A stretch of 8,768 nucleotides of DNA from an uncultured Streptococcus sp. (GTDB lineage Bacteria > Bacillota > Bacilli > Lactobacillales > Streptococcaceae). The stretch spans positions 1 through 8,768 of the forward strand of contig CABSQC010000033.1 in NCBI GenBank assembly GCA_902479835.1, written 5' to 3'. The notes beneath the pieces are model-generated. The model did no database searches. It was given only the letters and a program-made list of their open reading frames with translations, and had not been told where the DNA came from. The translations under genes and the position numbers were made by a program. Shown here piece after piece: positions 7,305 to 8,768 of the stretch (the stretch's first letter is position 1; every line of letters begins with the position of its first letter).

Positions 7305-8343
7305 GGTGGGGAGCAGTCCTTTCTTTGAAGATCACTTTTTTCTGGATCACCCATGAGACCAGAAAGAGGAGGAAGCCGACGACAATCTTACTGATCAGGA
7401 GATTGAGCCCGAAAGCAGTATAGAAGAGTCGAATCAAGAGCGTATCGAGAATAAAGAGGCCGAGGGCTAGGCCAAAGTAGCCACTTCCAGTTTTAGCGAC
7501 GCTGTCTTTGTTCTTAAAGACTAGGTGCTTATTGGTCGAGTAGTTAAAGATGGAACTCGTTACACGAGCGATTCCATTCGCTAGGAGAATACGCAGACTA
7601 ATGGGCACGGCCATCATCACGAAAAGGAAGAAGGCGTAGACCAGATAGTCAACGATAAAACTACTCAGAGAGGAGAGGGCAAACTTGAACATGTCCTTGT
7701 AGATCATGAGTCCATCTCGAATAGGTCGGAAATGGGAGCCTTCGTTGTCATTGATGTAGACCGTCTCGATGGGAACTTCCACGATGGGGAAGGATTTGCT
7801 TGTTGCGAGGAGCACATTCATTTCATATTCATAGCGCTGTCCTTCAACCTCAAGCATGAAAGGTAAGAGATTCGTAGTAAAAGCTCGTAAGCCCGTTTGG
7901 GTATCGCTGACCGCCACTCCGGTTTGTTGTTTGAAGAGAAAGCGAGTCAATTTATTCCCGAAAGCAGAACGCAAAGGAACTTTTCCAGAGAAGGCGCGAG
8001 CTCCTAGAATAAGTGATCCAGGATGCTCTTGAGATTGGTTAACAACCCTGAAAATATCCCAAATTTTGTGCTGACCGTCTGCATCAGCTGTAACAATGCT
8101 TCCATAGGTACCTCTTTCTAGGATGTAGGCATAAGCAGTCTTGAGAGCTTGCCCTTTTCCTTGATTGTACTCATGGGTCAGAACTGTCGCAAGACCCTCC
8201 AATTTGTCAAAAATCACTTTCTTGTCAGCGTCACTCCCATCGTCGACCACGATGATGTGGAGATCGCTCTTAGCATGGACCAGACGAACCAGTTTGACAA
8301 GATTCAGATCCGGTTGATAGGCGGGGATGATAAGATAATTCAT
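7291..8343 (-). CDS. Bifunctional family 2 glycosyltransferase / GtrA-like flippase fusion
   Basis: A 350-residue protein with two domains. Residues 1-215 are a GT2, dolichol-phosphate-mannose-synthase-like domain: VVDDGS at 32-37, NQGKG at 60-64, the metal/nucleotide-sugar motif DADGQH at 87-92, DTQTGLR at 147-153 and GQRYEYEMN at 168-176. Residues about 220-340 are a GtrA-type four-helix membrane domain, with a typical Asn/Lys-rich NYSTNKHLVF segment between helices. GT2 proteins of this type move a sugar from a nucleotide donor to a polyprenyl phosphate on the cytoplasmic face, and GtrA proteins are thought to help flip it. The fusion would do both. The start at 8343 has GAGGAA (8354-8349) 5 nt upstream. 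It is the first gene of the operon. The sugar is unknown, and no dedicated extracytoplasmic transferase is visible here. Confidence 0.9.
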   Translation of the reverse strand: MNYLIIPAYQPDLNLVKLVRLVHAKSDLHIIVVDDGSDADKKVIFDKLEGLATVLTHEYNQGKGQALKTAYAYILERGTYGSIVTADADGQHKIWDIFRVVNQSQEHPGSLILGARAFSGKVPLRSAFGNKLTRFLFKQQTGVAVSDTQTGLRAFTTNLLPFMLEVEGQRYEYEMNVLLATSKSFPIVEVPIETVYINDNEGSHFRPIRDGLMIYKDMFKFALSSLSSFIVDYLVYAFFLFVMMAVPISLRILLANGIARVTSSIFNYSTNKHLVFKNKDSVAKTGSGYFGLALGLFILDTLLIRLFYTAFGLNLLISKIVVGFLLFLVSWVIQKKVIFKERTAPHHEIL

Positions 8344-8377
8344 AATCGTTCCTCGTTTCTTGAGATTTGTTGTAGCT

Positions 8378-8383
8378 AGTATA
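8378..8383 (-). promoter_or_regulatory. Candidate -10 box for the glycosyltransferase operon
   Basis: On the minus strand TATACT (8383-8378) lies 35 nt before the ATG, predicting a leader of about 28 nt. The corresponding -35 position (about 8400-8406) has a poor match (AGTTAG) and falls inside the palindrome at 8394-8425. Transcription may therefore depend on a regulator binding there. Confidence 0.45.
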
Positions 8384-8393
8384 AAGACTCAAG

Positions 8394-8425
8394 CTTAAAG
8401 CTAACTGATATCAGTTTTCTTTAAG
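8394..8425. promoter_or_regulatory. 32-bp concentric palindrome, probable operator
   Basis: The inner perfect 14-bp palindrome AACTGATATCAGTT (8403-8416) is flanked by CTTAAAG (8394-8400) and CTTTAAG (8419-8425). Inner and outer arms share the same centre (8409.5), so 14 of 16 base pairs are symmetric over 32 bp; only the two bases between the arms fail to pair. It covers the -35 region of the minus-strand operon. No T tract follows on either strand, so a protein-binding site is more likely than a terminator. Confidence 0.65.
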
Positions 8426-8450
8426 GAAAGAGGAGAAAGAAGGGGAGGGG
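8423..8450 (+). repeat. 28-nt homopurine tract with a mirror repeat
   Basis: Every base from 8423 to 8450 is A or G, followed by eight pyrimidines (8451-8458). Within it 8426-8439 reads the same forwards and backwards (GAAAGAG/GAGAAAG), a perfect 14-nt mirror repeat, and 8442-8450 is GGGGAGGGG. Homopurine mirror repeats can form triplex structures. No gene lies over it. Confidence 0.7.
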
Positions 8451-8461
8451 TTTCTTCTATA

Positions 8462-8484
8462 AAATGTCATTTTTTAGGACATTT
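8462..8484. repeat. AAATGTC/GACATTT inverted repeat
   Basis: A perfect 7-bp dyad (8462-8468 and 8478-8484) with a 9-nt loop, followed on the plus strand by a T-rich stretch (8485-8496). It resembles a weak terminator, but no plus-strand gene ends upstream of it. It could stop stray transcription toward rpsF or be a protein site. Confidence 0.4.
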
Positions 8485-8542
8485 CTTTCTTTTTTCTCGA
8501 AGGGGACGTCCAGAATCATTTTTCAAATCCTAAAGATAATTC

Positions 8543-8571
8543 TTGCCTTTGTTCGAAAAGTCTGGTATAAT
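8543..8571 (+). promoter_or_regulatory. rpsF promoter
   Basis: TTGCCT (8543-8548) and a perfect TATAAT (8566-8571) are 17 nt apart, and TGG before the -10 adds an extended -10 element. This near-consensus promoter fits a ribosomal protein operon. Transcription should begin near 8578, leaving a leader of about 69 nt. Confidence 0.9.
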
Positions 8572-8579
8572 AGTTTCTT

Positions 8580-8618
8580 GTGAGTAAACCTCACTTACCC
8601 CTTGCAAAGACAGGGGGT
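8580..8618 (+). promoter_or_regulatory. Two-hairpin rpsF leader, possible autoregulatory site
   Basis: GTGAG (8580-8584) pairs with CTCAC (8590-8594). ACCCCTTG (8597-8604) pairs with CAGGGGGT (8611-8618) over 8 bp, with one G-U and a CAAAGA loop. rpsF leaders in many bacteria bind the S6:S18 complex for feedback control, so that role is plausible. I do not see the CCG element I recall from the published motif, so the assignment is tentative. Confidence 0.4.
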
Positions 8619-8646
8619 CATTAGTCCAAAAGGAGGAACATTATCA

Positions 8647-8768
8647 ATGGCTAAATACGAAATTCTTTATATCATTCGTCCAAACATTGAAGAAGAAGCT
8701 AAAAACGCTTTGGTAGCACGTTTCGATTCTATCTTGACTGACAACGGTGCAACTGTTGTTGAATCAAA
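8647..8768 (+). CDS. rpsF: 30S ribosomal protein S6, 3'-truncated by window end
   Basis: The first 40 codons read [20 protein letters not shown] and onward, the clear N terminus of S6 with its first beta strand and helix. S6 binds the central domain of 16S rRNA as a heterodimer with S18. Start choice is firm: AAAGGAGG (8629-8636) lies 10 nt upstream. The full protein is about 96 residues, so more than half is beyond the window. In streptococci rpsF is normally followed by ssb and rpsR, which cannot be seen here. Confidence 0.97.

Noticed and set aside
8394..8425. CiaR box (TTTAAG direct repeats)
   Set aside because: TTTAAG words are present, but they are inverted and about 20 nt apart, not direct repeats with 5-nt spacing.
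8462..8496. Rho-independent terminator before rpsF
   Set aside because: No plus-strand gene ends upstream, the stem is AT-rich and the T tract is interrupted. Kept only as an inverted repeat.
8464..8583. 39-codon plus-strand ORF encoding a basic hydrophobic peptide
   Set aside because: It has no ribosome-binding site at useful distance and runs through the rpsF promoter, so it is probably chance in AT-rich DNA.

Overview
The window looks like a low-to-moderate G+C Firmicute, almost certainly Streptococcus of the mitis/sanguinis type. The evidence is a 794-residue phosphoketolase of streptococcal character, a cell-wall-anchored 5'-nucleotidase with an LPKTG sorting signal, a hut gene, and an rpsF start with a strong AGGAGG ribosome-binding site. 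Species cannot be resolved by eye. The first 60 bases are not genomic. They are an Illumina/Nextera P7 index adapter ending in the Tn5 mosaic end, so the window starts at a contig edge.

Layout. 61-927 (+) is the 3' part of hutI (histidine degradation), closed by a terminator at 946-984. A 291-nt gap rich in inverted repeats carries the xfp promoter and leader. 1219-3603 (+) is xfp, phosphoketolase, closed by a GNRA-loop terminator at 3611-3635. A 237-nt gap carries a well-spaced promoter and paired GGAAA/TTTCC dyads. 3841-5949 (+) is a secreted, sortase-anchored 5'-nucleotidase. A perfect 13-bp stem at 5975-6009 serves as a shared terminator for this gene and the convergent minus-strand operon. 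That operon reads leftward from 8343 to 6014. It encodes a GT2-GtrA fusion glycosyltransferase, a membrane-tethered phosphodiester glycosidase (NAGPA-domain) protein and a four-TM protein, with 14-bp and 26-bp overlaps. A 303-nt divergent gap holds a 32-bp concentric palindrome, a 28-nt homopurine tract and a consensus promoter for rpsF, whose first 40 codons (8647-8768) end the window.

How the genes work together. hutI and xfp are central catabolism: histidine breakdown, and pentose/fructose phosphate to acetyl phosphate. The nucleotidase acts at the cell surface on extracellular nucleotides. The minus-strand trio is best read as an envelope-glycan module. The GT2-GtrA protein probably loads a sugar on a lipid phosphate and helps flip it, and the secreted glycosidase-like protein would act on a sugar phosphodiester outside. 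The small membrane protein is unassigned. No mobile element, CRISPR array, tRNA or rRNA was seen. The least explained parts are the trio and its concentric palindrome.
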